Below, piece by piece: positions 1 to 7,505 of a DNA stretch of 13,552 nucleotides (its first letter is position 1; each line of letters opens with the position of its first letter). The DNA is from Ghiorsea sp. Its GTDB lineage: Bacteria > Pseudomonadota > Zetaproteobacteria > Mariprofundales > Mariprofundaceae. The notes beneath the pieces were generated by a model, which worked only from the letters and a program-made list of their open reading frames with translations, had not been told where the DNA came from and did no database searches. Made by a program: the position numbers and the translations under genes. The stretch covers positions 1 through 13,552 of the forward strand of contig JALUHL010000067.1 in assembly GCA_027053695.1 (NCBI GenBank). Direction: 5' to 3'.

Positions 1-1281
1 ACACCTGAAGGTGCGCGCGATTATCTTGTGCCATCGCGTGTGTATCCCGGTTCATTCTATGCATTGCCGCAAAGCCCACAGTTGTTTAAGCAATTATTGA
101 TGGTGGCGGGCATGGATAGGTATTATCAGGTGGCGCGTTGCTTCCGTGATGAAGATTTGAGAGCAGACCGTCAGCCAGAATTTACCCAAATTGATTTGGA
201 AATGTCATTTGTCAGCCAAGATGATGTGATGGAAAAAGCCGAAGGTTTGATTTGCGCTATGTTTGAAGCGGGTATGGGTGAGACATTGCAAGCGCCTTTC
301 CCACGCATGACTTATGCGGATGCGATGGATAAATATGGCTTAGACCGCCCTGATGTGCGCTTTGGTTTGGAGCATATTGATGTCACTGATTTGATGAAGT
401 CGGTTGATTTTAAAGTGTTCTCTGGCCCAGCTAACAATGGTGGTTTGGTAAAAGTAATCCGTGTGCCGGCTGGTTGTGAAAAGCTTAGCCGTAAGAAAAT
501 TGATAACTACACCAAGTTTGTCTCCATTTATGGTGCGCGTGGTTTGGCGTACATCAAAGTCAACGATAAAGATAATATCCCTGATGGTCTGCAATCACCG
601 ATTGTGAAAAACTTATCCGAAGATGTACTCAGAGCATTGCTTGAGAGAACTGAAGCTGAAAATGGTGATTTACTGTTCTTTGGTGCGGATACCAAAGAAG
701 TGGTCAACAATGCCTTAGGTTATTTGCGCGTAGAACTGGGTAAAGACCTTGGTTTATTTGATGAAAAGACCAATCAGTTTGTTTGGGTGGTTGATTTCCC
801 TATGTTTGAATGGGACAGCGAAAATAAACGTTTGCAAGCACTTCATCATCCTTTTACCGCACCCTACGATGAAGACTTGGATATGTTAGAGCGTTCACCG
901 CTAGACATGCGTTCGCAAGCTTATGACTTGGTTTGGAACGGCACAGAAATTGGAGGTGGTTCGATTCGTATTCATAAAACAGATGTGCAAGCGCGTGTAC
1001 TTAAAGCCTTGGGTATTTCCGATGAGGAAGCGAATGATAAATTTGGCTTCTTACTCAAAGCTTTGGAATATGGTGCGCCACCGCACGGTGGTTTAGCATT
1101 TGGTTTAGACCGTGTGTTAAGTTTGATGGTGGGCGCAGAATCCATCCGTGATGTGATTGCCTTCCCTAAAACGCAAAAAGCAGCCGATCCCATGGCAGAA
1201 TCCCCATCACAAGTGGGCGATTTGCAATGGAAAGAGCTAGGTTTGCGTAAACGTCGCACGCAAATTGATACTGAATCATAA
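1..1281 (+). CDS. aspS: Aspartyl-tRNA synthetase, 3' part (5' end outside window)
   Basis: Class II aminoacyl-tRNA synthetase that charges tRNA with aspartate in the cytoplasm. The reading frame is open from base 1 and begins TPEGARDYL, an AspRS sequence just inside the catalytic domain, so about 170 residues (the anticodon-binding OB fold and the start of the catalytic domain) lie upstream; 426 residues are present. Motif 2 is visible as [18 protein letters not shown] near fragment residues 48-66. The bacterial GAD insertion follows at roughly residues 125-260, then GGSIRIH and motif 3 (GLAFGLDRV, about residues 365-373). The C-terminus ends in a basic RKRR stretch. The protein looks intact as far as it is seen. 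Whether it is the discriminating or the Asp/Asn non-discriminating form cannot be judged, because the anticodon domain is missing. The next gene starts 48 nt downstream. Confidence 0.97.
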   Translation, partial: TPEGARDYLVPSRVYPGSFYALPQSPQLFKQLLMVAGMDRYYQVARCFRDEDLRADRQPEFTQIDLEMSFVSQDDVMEKAEGLICAMFEAGMGETLQAPFPRMTYADAMDKYGLDRPDVRFGLEHIDVTDLMKSVDFKVFSGPANNGGLVKVIRVPAGCEKLSRKKIDNYTKFVSIYGARGLAYIKVNDKDNIPDGLQSPIVKNLSEDVLRALLERTEAENGDLLFFGADTKEVVNNALGYLRVELGKDLGLFDEKTNQFVWVVDFPMFEWDSENKRLQALHHPFTAPYDEDLDMLERSPLDMRSQAYDLVWNGTEIGGGSIRIHKTDVQARVLKALGISDEEANDKFGFLLKALEYGAPPHGGLAFGLDRVLSLMVGAESIRDVIAFPKTQKAADPMAESPSQVGDLQWKELGLRKRRTQIDTES

Positions 1282-1329
1282 GCGGCTTGCATATTGACAG
1301 ATAAGCTTAAACATAGAACTCTAGGGCAT

Positions 1330-1617
1330 ATGATTCGCGTATTACTCGTTCTTTCATTGTCGCTTTGGCTTGTTTCATGCGCGGCCAAGCCGCCTGTGCA
1401 AGCCATGGCTGAAGCCAGAGCTGCGGTACAATCGGTGCGCCCGTTGTATGAAAGTGAGCAAGCTAAAAGTTCTGCAACATTCAAGTATTACCAAAGTGCT
1501 GAGCAGGCATTGTTAGAAGCTAGCCAAGCCTTGGATGCTAAAAAATATGCTGTGGCCAAGAAAAAAGCGAAAAAAGCAAAAATGAAAGCGCGCATGGCAG
1601 CAAAACTTAAACAATAA
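1330..1617 (+). CDS. Small Lys/Ala-rich lipoprotein (DUF4398-like)
   Basis: A 95-residue predicted lipoprotein. The ATG at 1330 was chosen because it places a compact signal peptide (MIRVLLVLSLSLWLVSC) directly at the N-terminus, with lipobox LVSC and lipidated Cys17. The residue after the Cys is Ala, not Asp, which favours sorting to the outer membrane. An in-frame TTG at 1294 would add 12 hydrophilic residues ahead of the signal and is less likely. The mature part is helical, with an Ala-rich heptad-like pattern and an AEQALLEASQALDAKKY segment resembling the short DUF4398 lipoprotein domain. It ends in a very basic tail of KKAKKAKMKA type that could contact LPS, peptidoglycan or nucleic acid; this is inference. 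It sits between aspS and the IDH-remnant gene (15-nt gap). Specific function unknown. Confidence 0.8.
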   Translation: MIRVLLVLSLSLWLVSCAAKPPVQAMAEARAAVQSVRPLYESEQAKSSATFKYYQSAEQALLEASQALDAKKYAVAKKKAKKAKMKARMAAKLKQ

Positions 1618-1632
1618 GTAGAGAGGTTAGAC

Positions 1633-2580
1633 ATGGAAGACAATACACCTCAAGTTTCAGGCGAAGCGATTACCATCAATGAACATGGGCAAATTGATGT
1701 GCCGCATCACCCCATCATCAGCTATACGCAGGGTGATACGGGTTTGTGGGGCGATGTATCCGGTGTGATGGATGCTGCTGTTGAAAAAGCCTATGAGGGC
1801 GAGCGTCAGATTGTTTGGCAGCCCGCAGAGCCGGCGGGTAAACAAGAAGGGCAAGAAGGTGCTTCCTGTATTGGTTTTAGTTTAACTGCGCAGAGTGATG
1901 TTTTATCATTGCTAACTTCAGGTGTTTTAATGCTTAGACATATGGAATGGCTTGAAGCTGCGGATATACTCCAAGACAATTTTAATGCAGTGGTTCAAAG
2001 CAGCATGATACCTCAGGATTGTTCGCTTTATTGCGAGTGTGAGAAAGTATCAACTTCAGAGTTCTGTACTGCTGTGGTTGAACATATGAATGATGAAGCC
2101 ATCTTTGATGTGGATGCCGCACAATACGATGCTTTGGCAGCAAAATTCAAAGAAGAGTTTGAGTCAGCCACTGAGAATACAGTTGAAATTGCTAAGAAAG
2201 CAATGGAAAAAGCGCGTAAGAAATTAACAGAAGCAGGGCAGTTCACCGAAGAAAAAGGTGAGAAGCTTAAAGCATTTTTAGAGAATGACTTATCGCGTGT
2301 ATCTGAAGAAATGAAAAAAGGTGCGAAAGCTAAGCTTAATCCTTCGCGGTTGAGTACAGGTGCTTTGGCATCCATGTCTAAATTATTGCACAAAACAGGC
2401 GTGGCATTTTCTAGTTTTGCTGACAAAGCTGATGCCTCATTATCTTGTAAATCGGGTGAAATCACCAGTGCAGGGCGTTTAACTTGTAAAGCTTGCGGCC
2501 ATGAAATGAACTTTAAGAAAACAGGACGTATCCCGCCTTGTCCGAAATGTCATAAAACAGAATTTACCAAAGGTTACTGA
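1633..2580 (+). CDS. Chimeric protein: core-deleted isocitrate dehydrogenase remnant fused to YbeL/DUF1451-like zinc ribbon
   Basis: A 315-residue protein with a good ribosome binding site (AGAGG, 6 nt before the ATG). Residues 13-63 read like the N-terminus of NADP-dependent isocitrate dehydrogenase: ITINEHGQIDVPHHPII, then DAAVEKAYEGERQIVW, against ITL..GKLNVPENPIIPY and DAAVEKAYKGERKISW recalled from E. coli Icd. Residues 88-152 read like the IDH C-terminus: LMLRHMEWLEAADIL and a final SEFCTAVVEHM, against MMLRHMGWTEAADLI and SEFGDAIIENM. The roughly 290 residues between, holding all substrate, metal and most cofactor ligands, are absent, so it cannot be an active IDH. The GDGIG loop is altered to GDTGLWGD. 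Residues 165-235 are charged helix. Residues 272-315 form a zinc ribbon (C285-x2-C288, C303-x2-C306) with the SGEI..GRLTCKACGH layout of YbeL/DUF1451 proteins. The frame is clean throughout. Function unknown; a structural or regulatory role is inference. Confidence 0.85.
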   Translation: MEDNTPQVSGEAITINEHGQIDVPHHPIISYTQGDTGLWGDVSGVMDAAVEKAYEGERQIVWQPAEPAGKQEGQEGASCIGFSLTAQSDVLSLLTSGVLMLRHMEWLEAADILQDNFNAVVQSSMIPQDCSLYCECEKVSTSEFCTAVVEHMNDEAIFDVDAAQYDALAAKFKEEFESATENTVEIAKKAMEKARKKLTEAGQFTEEKGEKLKAFLENDLSRVSEEMKKGAKAKLNPSRLSTGALASMSKLLHKTGVAFSSFADKADASLSCKSGEITSAGRLTCKACGHEMNFKKTGRIPPCPKCHKTEFTKGY

Positions 2581-2624
2581 TTTCAGAAACCATGCAAAAG
2601 CACATGAATGGATTATCGTAACCA

Positions 2625-3764
2625 ATGAATAAACAAGAAGAAATGTCATGTGCGCTAGGCCTAGCTGTGCAGCTTATCAAAAGAGAATCACCAACCCCTG
2701 AGGATGCTGATTGCCAGCTGTTTATAGGTCGCAAATTAGCGCCTTTAGGCTTTGTGCAGACATCAGTGGATGTGAATGGCATTACCAATTCGATTTATAC
2801 GCGCGTGGGTGAAAAAGAGGGTGTGCTTGCTTTTGCAGGGCATACGGATGTGGTGCCTACAGGGCCAGTCGAAGGTTGGCAGCATGCGCCTTTTGATGCG
2901 GTTGTTGAAGACGGTGTATTGCACGGGCGTGGTGCACAAGATATGAAAGGCGGCATTGCATGTTGGATGGCAGCCATCATGCAGCTTTGCGCAACATATG
3001 AGCCTTTGCCCACACTTCAGTTACTGATTACCTCAGATGAAGAGGGTGAATCAGTGGATGGTACCATTCGTATCGTCGAGTATTTACAAGCGCACGATAA
3101 ATTACCTGATGCGGTGATTGTGGGTGAACCTTCATGCTCTGCAAAAGTCGGTGATACCATTCGCCGTGGTCGTCGTGGTGTGATTCAAGTGCGCATGACG
3201 TTCCACGGTAAGCAAGGGCACTCTGCGTACCCTGATGATGCAGATAATGCCATTCATAGGGCCGCTGCACCATTGGCTGCGATTGCAGGCATAGATTGGG
3301 GTAAGGCGGTGGATGGGTTTCCTGCAACATCATGCCAAATCACCAATTTTAATGCGGGAACGGGCGCAAGCAATGTGATTCCAGGAATGGCAGAAGCTTT
3401 TTTGGATATTCGTTACAACCCCAACAACTCTTTTGAAGAAATTAAAGCTCTGATTGAAGAGATATGCGCTGATACGGATGTTTCTCTGGACTTTGACCAT
3501 GTGGCAACGGCATTTTCCACGCCTGATGGCAAGTTCTTAGATATGGTATGTGATGCGATTGAAGATGTGACGGGCATACAAACTGTGCGCGATACAGGTG
3601 GCGGTACATCGGACGGTCGCTTCCTTGCAGCTGCGGGTGTGCCCGTGGCAGAGCTTGGTTTAACCAATGATACCATTCATCAGGTGAATGAGCGGGTCAA
3701 CACGCATGAGTTGGATACACTAACTGAAATATACAGTAAAATTATAACAACATTTGAGGCTTAA
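2625..3764 (+). CDS. dapE: Succinyl-diaminopimelate desuccinylase
   Basis: Di-zinc M20-family amidohydrolase that removes succinate from N-succinyl-L,L-diaminopimelate to give L,L-DAP, which feeds lysine and peptidoglycan synthesis. At 379 residues it matches the usual 375-380. Metal and catalytic residues are all visible: H73 and D75 in AGHTDVVP, D106 in GRGAQDMKGG, E139/E140 in SDEE (E139 the expected general base), E168 in VGEPS, and H352 in NDTIHQVNE. The GGTSDGRF substrate-binding motif is also present. Start choice is uncertain: the ATG at 2625 has no clear ribosome binding site, while the ATG at 2643 would give MSCALGLAVQLIKRES, which lines up with the E. coli start MSCPVIELTQQLIRR. 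It is followed after 3 nt by queF and then by dapF, which uses its product. Confidence 0.96.
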   Translation: MNKQEEMSCALGLAVQLIKRESPTPEDADCQLFIGRKLAPLGFVQTSVDVNGITNSIYTRVGEKEGVLAFAGHTDVVPTGPVEGWQHAPFDAVVEDGVLHGRGAQDMKGGIACWMAAIMQLCATYEPLPTLQLLITSDEEGESVDGTIRIVEYLQAHDKLPDAVIVGEPSCSAKVGDTIRRGRRGVIQVRMTFHGKQGHSAYPDDADNAIHRAAAPLAAIAGIDWGKAVDGFPATSCQITNFNAGTGASNVIPGMAEAFLDIRYNPNNSFEEIKALIEEICADTDVSLDFDHVATAFSTPDGKFLDMVCDAIEDVTGIQTVRDTGGGTSDGRFLAAAGVPVAELGLTNDTIHQVNERVNTHELDTLTEIYSKIITTFEA

Positions 3765-3767
3765 ATC

Positions 3768-4160
3768 ATGGTAGAAAGTCAACTCACTCAGCTTGGAGAT
3801 AAACCCACTGCACAGGCAAGTAAGGTTTTGGAAGTGTTTGAAAATCCAAACCCTGAACGCGATTATCATATCAAAATTGATTCGCCAGAGTTTACCTGCC
3901 TTTGCCCTAAAACAGGGCAGCCTGATTTTGCGGAAATCAAATTGGATTATGTGCCAGACAAGCTTTGCGTGGAGCTAAAGTCCTTAAAGTTATACTATTG
4001 GAGCTTTAGGGATGAAGGGCATTTTCATGAAAAAGTAACCAATATGATAGCTTCTGATTTGGTTGCTGCTATGGATCCGCGTTGGCTGAAAGTCACGGCT
4101 ATTTTTAATGTGCGCGGCGGTGTTTATACCACCATTGAAGTCGAACATACCAAGGTTTAA
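3768..4160 (+). CDS. queF: NADPH-dependent 7-cyano-7-deazaguanine reductase (short, type I QueF)
   Basis: Reduces the nitrile preQ0 to the amine preQ1 with two NADPH, a step in queuosine synthesis for tRNA wobble position 34. At 130 residues it is the short, unimodular T-fold form (B. subtilis type), not the long two-domain E. coli type. The catalytic Cys is C46 in [12 protein letters not shown], with the proton-donor Asp D53 in the same motif. The QueF signature [20 protein letters not shown] follows at residues 69-88 and supplies the NADPH- and substrate-binding residues. The start ATG lies 3 nt after the dapE stop, and its Shine-Dalgarno (TGAGG) lies inside the dapE end, suggesting coupled translation. 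It sits between two diaminopimelate genes with no direct metabolic link to either. Confidence 0.95.
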   Translation: MVESQLTQLGDKPTAQASKVLEVFENPNPERDYHIKIDSPEFTCLCPKTGQPDFAEIKLDYVPDKLCVELKSLKLYYWSFRDEGHFHEKVTNMIASDLVAAMDPRWLKVTAIFNVRGGVYTTIEVEHTKV

Positions 4161-4166
4161 CCCCTT

Positions 4167-4874
4167 TTGACCTTTTCTTTTGTGAAAATGCAGGCGCAAG
4201 GTAACGATTTTGTTATCTTGGATGGTATCAAGAATACTTTACCTGCGCTTACACCAAAATGGATTCAATATATGTGTGATAGGCATTTAGGCATCGGTTG
4301 TGACCAGCTTTTGTTGCTAGAAAAACATGCACAAGCAGATGCTTTGATGTTGATTTATAATGCGGATGGTTCTCAAGCAGAAAACTGCGGTAATGGGTTG
4401 CGCTGTGTGGGTGAGCTCTTGATGCAAAAGCTTGACCAGTCGGTTGTTACTATCGCATTGGCAGATAGGCTGGTTCAAGTCCAGCGTACAGCGCATGGTA
4501 TATCTGTGGCTATGGGTGAAGCGGTTGTGGAAAAGGTTGCGCAGGATTATGTGGATATCAACTTAGGCAACCCACATCGCGTGTATTTCGATAATTTTGA
4601 TAAGATGCAAGGTTGCCCTGAGCGTAATGTGGAAATCATCAGTGAATATGATGAACATCATGCAGTGATTCGGATTATTGAGCGCGGCACTGGTGAAACA
4701 CTGGCATGTGGCTCTGGGGCTTGTGCCACGGCTGTTGCCATCTGGCAAAAAACAAACACCAACCATCCACTGACCATTCATATGCCAGGTGGCAAGGTTC
4801 AAGTATTGCAAACCCAAGCAGGTCTTTGTTTAGAAGGGGAAGTGCAGACCGTGTTTCAAGGTGTGTTTAACTAG
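4167..4874 (+). CDS. dapF: Diaminopimelate epimerase, compact form
   Basis: PLP-independent racemase converting L,L-DAP to meso-DAP by a two-cysteine, two-base mechanism. Both catalytic cysteines are present: C74 in NADGSQAENCGNGLRC and C181 in ERGTGETLACGSGACA. Substrate-binding Asn residues are N13 (GNDF), N66 (NADGS), N134 (LGNPH) and N154 (ERNVE). At 235 residues it is about 40 shorter than typical DapF (about 274). The missing residues lie mostly in the linker between the two pseudo-symmetric halves, around residues 113-135, and just after LGNPH. The best start is the TTG at 4167, giving MTFSFVKMQAQGNDF, which matches the usual x-x-F-x-K-M start. A GTG at 4182 or ATG at 4188 would cut into the first strand. 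Its stop is immediately followed by the ATG of the histidine kinase gene. Confidence 0.93.
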   Translation: MTFSFVKMQAQGNDFVILDGIKNTLPALTPKWIQYMCDRHLGIGCDQLLLLEKHAQADALMLIYNADGSQAENCGNGLRCVGELLMQKLDQSVVTIALADRLVQVQRTAHGISVAMGEAVVEKVAQDYVDINLGNPHRVYFDNFDKMQGCPERNVEIISEYDEHHAVIRIIERGTGETLACGSGACATAVAIWQKTNTNHPLTIHMPGGKVQVLQTQAGLCLEGEVQTVFQGVFN

Positions 4875-7502
4875 ATGGGCATGAAAAGCATGTTGGATCT
4901 GCCTTTTGCTATTGCTTTGGATGTGGAAAAGCGTCTGAAGCCGTTGCTTATCATGTTTTCTATTATCTTCTTTGCATTTGCTGCAGGTGAGATGATGTAT
5001 GGACACCTATGGCTTGCGCTATCCGATGCTTTTGTTGCTACTGCTGTGCTCACTTTCAATACATTGCTACAACGTAAGCTTTTGCCATCTGTTTGGGTTA
5101 TGTTGGGCATTGTAAGCATGGTAGCGGTGGGGCTTGTATCTGAGTTGATTTTTGAAAATGCGATTTCAAGCTTTATTTACTATTATGGTATTGCACCATT
5201 CATTATTTTTTACATTGTAGGTAAACGCGCGGGTATTTTAAGCGTTGTTGCTTTAATTGCTATAGTGTGGCTTGTTTGGCTCTTGTCACTTGCAGGCTTT
5301 GTATCCTTACAATATCAGGTATTAGAGCTATTAATCTTTTCGATTTTGCTGATATTTTCTGCTGCATGCGCGTGGCTGTTTGAAAGTGAGCGGGAAGAAA
5401 GCCATGAGAAATTACAACATGCTAGCCAGCGCTATGAAACATTGATTGATGCCATTGGCGAAGTGTCATACCGTGTAGATATGCAAGGTAACATCTTAGA
5501 GATGAGTGATGCGTTATATAACATTACCGGCTACAAACCCAGTGAAGTGGTAAAAAACCCAACCCTTAATTTTTATGCACATCCAGAAGAAAGGCAAGGT
5601 TATATGGACTTGCTGATGAAAGATGGAAAGGTTGAAAACTATGCTGTGACCATCATTGGCAAACAAGGCAACCATATTCGTATTTTGATGAGCTCTAGGT
5701 TTACCTATGATAAGCAGGGAAATCCTGAATATATCGAAGGTATGTTTAGAGATATTACCAAAGAACAAAAATTAGAAGAAGAGCGCAAAGCCAATTTGGA
5801 ACACTTACAAAAGCTTGGGCATATTGAGGATATGCTTGCTACTGCTGACCTTGAAAAAGCCTTGCTTGATGTGGTGGGTAGCTTGCCTAAAATGTTTGGT
5901 GCAGAACGGGCTTTTTTGCTTCCTTTATGCTTTTTGAAGGAAGATACAGAGCGGGCTTGTTATCAAAAATGCTTTGTTGGAATAAGTGAGCAGGATACAT
6001 TTGAGGCCGCTGATTTTATACAATACGATGAGTTAAAGTTTTTCTTTTTATCATTGCCGAAGAAAGAAAGAGTTTTGTCGCAAGTGATTGATGATAACAA
6101 TCTTTTTTCATCAAACCTTCAAGATAAGTTTCAGATTCAGTCACAAATGTTACTCGTCTTAGAAACCAGCCAAAAAGAGTACTGGTTATTGGGATTGCAT
6201 AATTTAGATGTTGAGGCCAAACAAAAAAACTTGTTTGTTGATATTTCAAAACGTGTCACAGCAACTTTAAATCAACTCTTATTACAAAGAAATTTAGAAG
6301 ATACGGCTATTGAGGCAGAAATTGCTTCTAAGGCCAAGGGTGATTTTGTGGCAACCATTAGCCATGAGCTGCGCACACCTTTGCATGGCATCATTGGGCT
6401 TTTGGATTTGATGGGCATTGAAGCAGATCAACTCTCCAAAGAGCAACAGCAGAATTTAAGTTTGGCGCAAGCTTCAACACAAGTATTGCGCTCCTTGATT
6501 GATGATGTGCTTGATTTATCTAAAATTGAATCGGGTAATATTGAGATACAAAAGCAGCCATTTGACCTACAACAAGCTTTAACGCAAGCGCTTATTCCGT
6601 TTGTGGTCAAAGCGAGAGAAAAGCATATCAATTTAAGCTTGGAAATGCGCAAGGTTGCCCAAGTGATTGAAGGGGATGTGCAGCGCTTAAGACAGGTGCT
6701 GCTCAACCTTGTGGGCAATGCCATTAAATTCACCATGCAAGGTTATGTGCGTATTGTGGTAACCCAAGATGAAGCATGGCTTTATATTAACATTGAGGAT
6801 TCAGGTATTGGCATTGAGAGAGATAAGCAGGCTGATGTGTTTGACCCTTTTACCCAAGTGCATCATGAGGAAGTGCTTGGTGATAATTTGCAGGAAAAGG
6901 GAACAGGGCTAGGCACTACGATTTCACAGTATTTTGTGAAAATGATGGGAGGCACACTCACACTTCAAAGCGAACCCAGTGTGGGCAGTACCATGACGAT
7001 TTGTATGCCTTTGCAGCATGTGGGTGATGAGCTTGTTTCTGTTGATTTGCACATGGATGATTTGATTCAGCAACCTGCTGTGACTGCTGCATCCCTACCG
7101 CAAGATGCTGTGCAAGCTGACCAGAAAGCATGGCGCGTACTGTTAGCCGAAGATGACCCCGTGGGCAGGCGTGTGGCAGTGAAGCGCTTACAACGTGCAG
7201 GATTTGATGTGCAAACGGCGATTGATGGTTTAAAAGCTTACGATACATGGAAAGCCGGGGAGTTTGACCTTTTGTTGACGGATGTGCGTATGCCGGGCCT
7301 AAGTGGCTTGGACTTAACAAGGCAAATCAGAGCTGATGAACAAGCTTTGGAGAAACAACCCGTGGTTATTATTGGTTTATCAGCGTATGCCTTAGAAGAT
7401 GTCAAAGCAGATGCTTTGGCATGCGGCATGGATGCTTTTATCACCAAACCCGTGGATATGCAGGTTTTGCTAAACATTCTAGAAGAAAAGTGTGCTGCAT
7501 AA
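4875..7502 (+). CDS. Membrane-bound PAS hybrid sensor histidine kinase with receiver domain
   Basis: An 875-residue two-component sensor. Residues about 20-168 hold around six hydrophobic helices with short loops, so sensing is probably intramembrane. Residues 180-298 form a PAS domain with a PAC-like end (YIEGMFRDITKEQKL). Residues 310-470 look like a degenerate GAF-like module (weak call). A helix leads to HisKA, with phospho-acceptor H497 in ISHELRTPLHGIIG. HATPase_c has the N box NLVGNAIKF (N615), G1 EDSGIGIE (D642) and G2 GTGLGTTIS. The C-terminal receiver (about 753-873) has acidic pocket E759/D760/D761, phospho-acceptor D803 in LLTDVRMPG and K858 in ITKPVD. There is no HPt domain and no response regulator beside it, so the final output is elsewhere. 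The ATG directly follows the dapF stop; a second in-frame ATG lies two codons later. Confidence 0.93.
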   Translation: MGMKSMLDLPFAIALDVEKRLKPLLIMFSIIFFAFAAGEMMYGHLWLALSDAFVATAVLTFNTLLQRKLLPSVWVMLGIVSMVAVGLVSELIFENAISSFIYYYGIAPFIIFYIVGKRAGILSVVALIAIVWLVWLLSLAGFVSLQYQVLELLIFSILLIFSAACAWLFESEREESHEKLQHASQRYETLIDAIGEVSYRVDMQGNILEMSDALYNITGYKPSEVVKNPTLNFYAHPEERQGYMDLLMKDGKVENYAVTIIGKQGNHIRILMSSRFTYDKQGNPEYIEGMFRDITKEQKLEEERKANLEHLQKLGHIEDMLATADLEKALLDVVGSLPKMFGAERAFLLPLCFLKEDTERACYQKCFVGISEQDTFEAADFIQYDELKFFFLSLPKKERVLSQVIDDNNLFSSNLQDKFQIQSQMLLVLETSQKEYWLLGLHNLDVEAKQKNLFVDISKRVTATLNQLLLQRNLEDTAIEAEIASKAKGDFVATISHELRTPLHGIIGLLDLMGIEADQLSKEQQQNLSLAQASTQVLRSLIDDVLDLSKIESGNIEIQKQPFDLQQALTQALIPFVVKAREKHINLSLEMRKVAQVIEGDVQRLRQVLLNLVGNAIKFTMQGYVRIVVTQDEAWLYINIEDSGIGIERDKQADVFDPFTQVHHEEVLGDNLQEKGTGLGTTISQYFVKMMGGTLTLQSEPSVGSTMTICMPLQHVGDELVSVDLHMDDLIQQPAVTAASLPQDAVQADQKAWRVLLAEDDPVGRRVAVKRLQRAGFDVQTAIDGLKAYDTWKAGEFDLLLTDVRMPGLSGLDLTRQIRADEQALEKQPVVIIGLSAYALEDVKADALACGMDAFITKPVDMQVLLNILEEKCAA

Positions 7503-7505
7503 TTC

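Noticed and set aside
1294..1322. TTGACA at 1294-1299 as a promoter -35 box
   Set aside because: No acceptable -10 element lies 16-18 bases downstream.
972..1484. - strand open frame of about 170 codons across aspS and the lipoprotein
   Set aside because: Antisense to aspS with Ser/Cys-rich shadow composition and no recognisable motif.
1294..1617. Lipoprotein start at TTG 1294
   Set aside because: It would place 12 polar residues before the signal peptide; ATG 1330 gives a clean lipoprotein signal.
1633..2580. IDH remnant explained as a frameshifted or misassembled icd
   Set aside because: The frame is open without stops, both IDH ends are in the same frame, and the fused zinc ribbon is complete. 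Assembly error cannot be excluded entirely, but nothing in the sequence suggests it.
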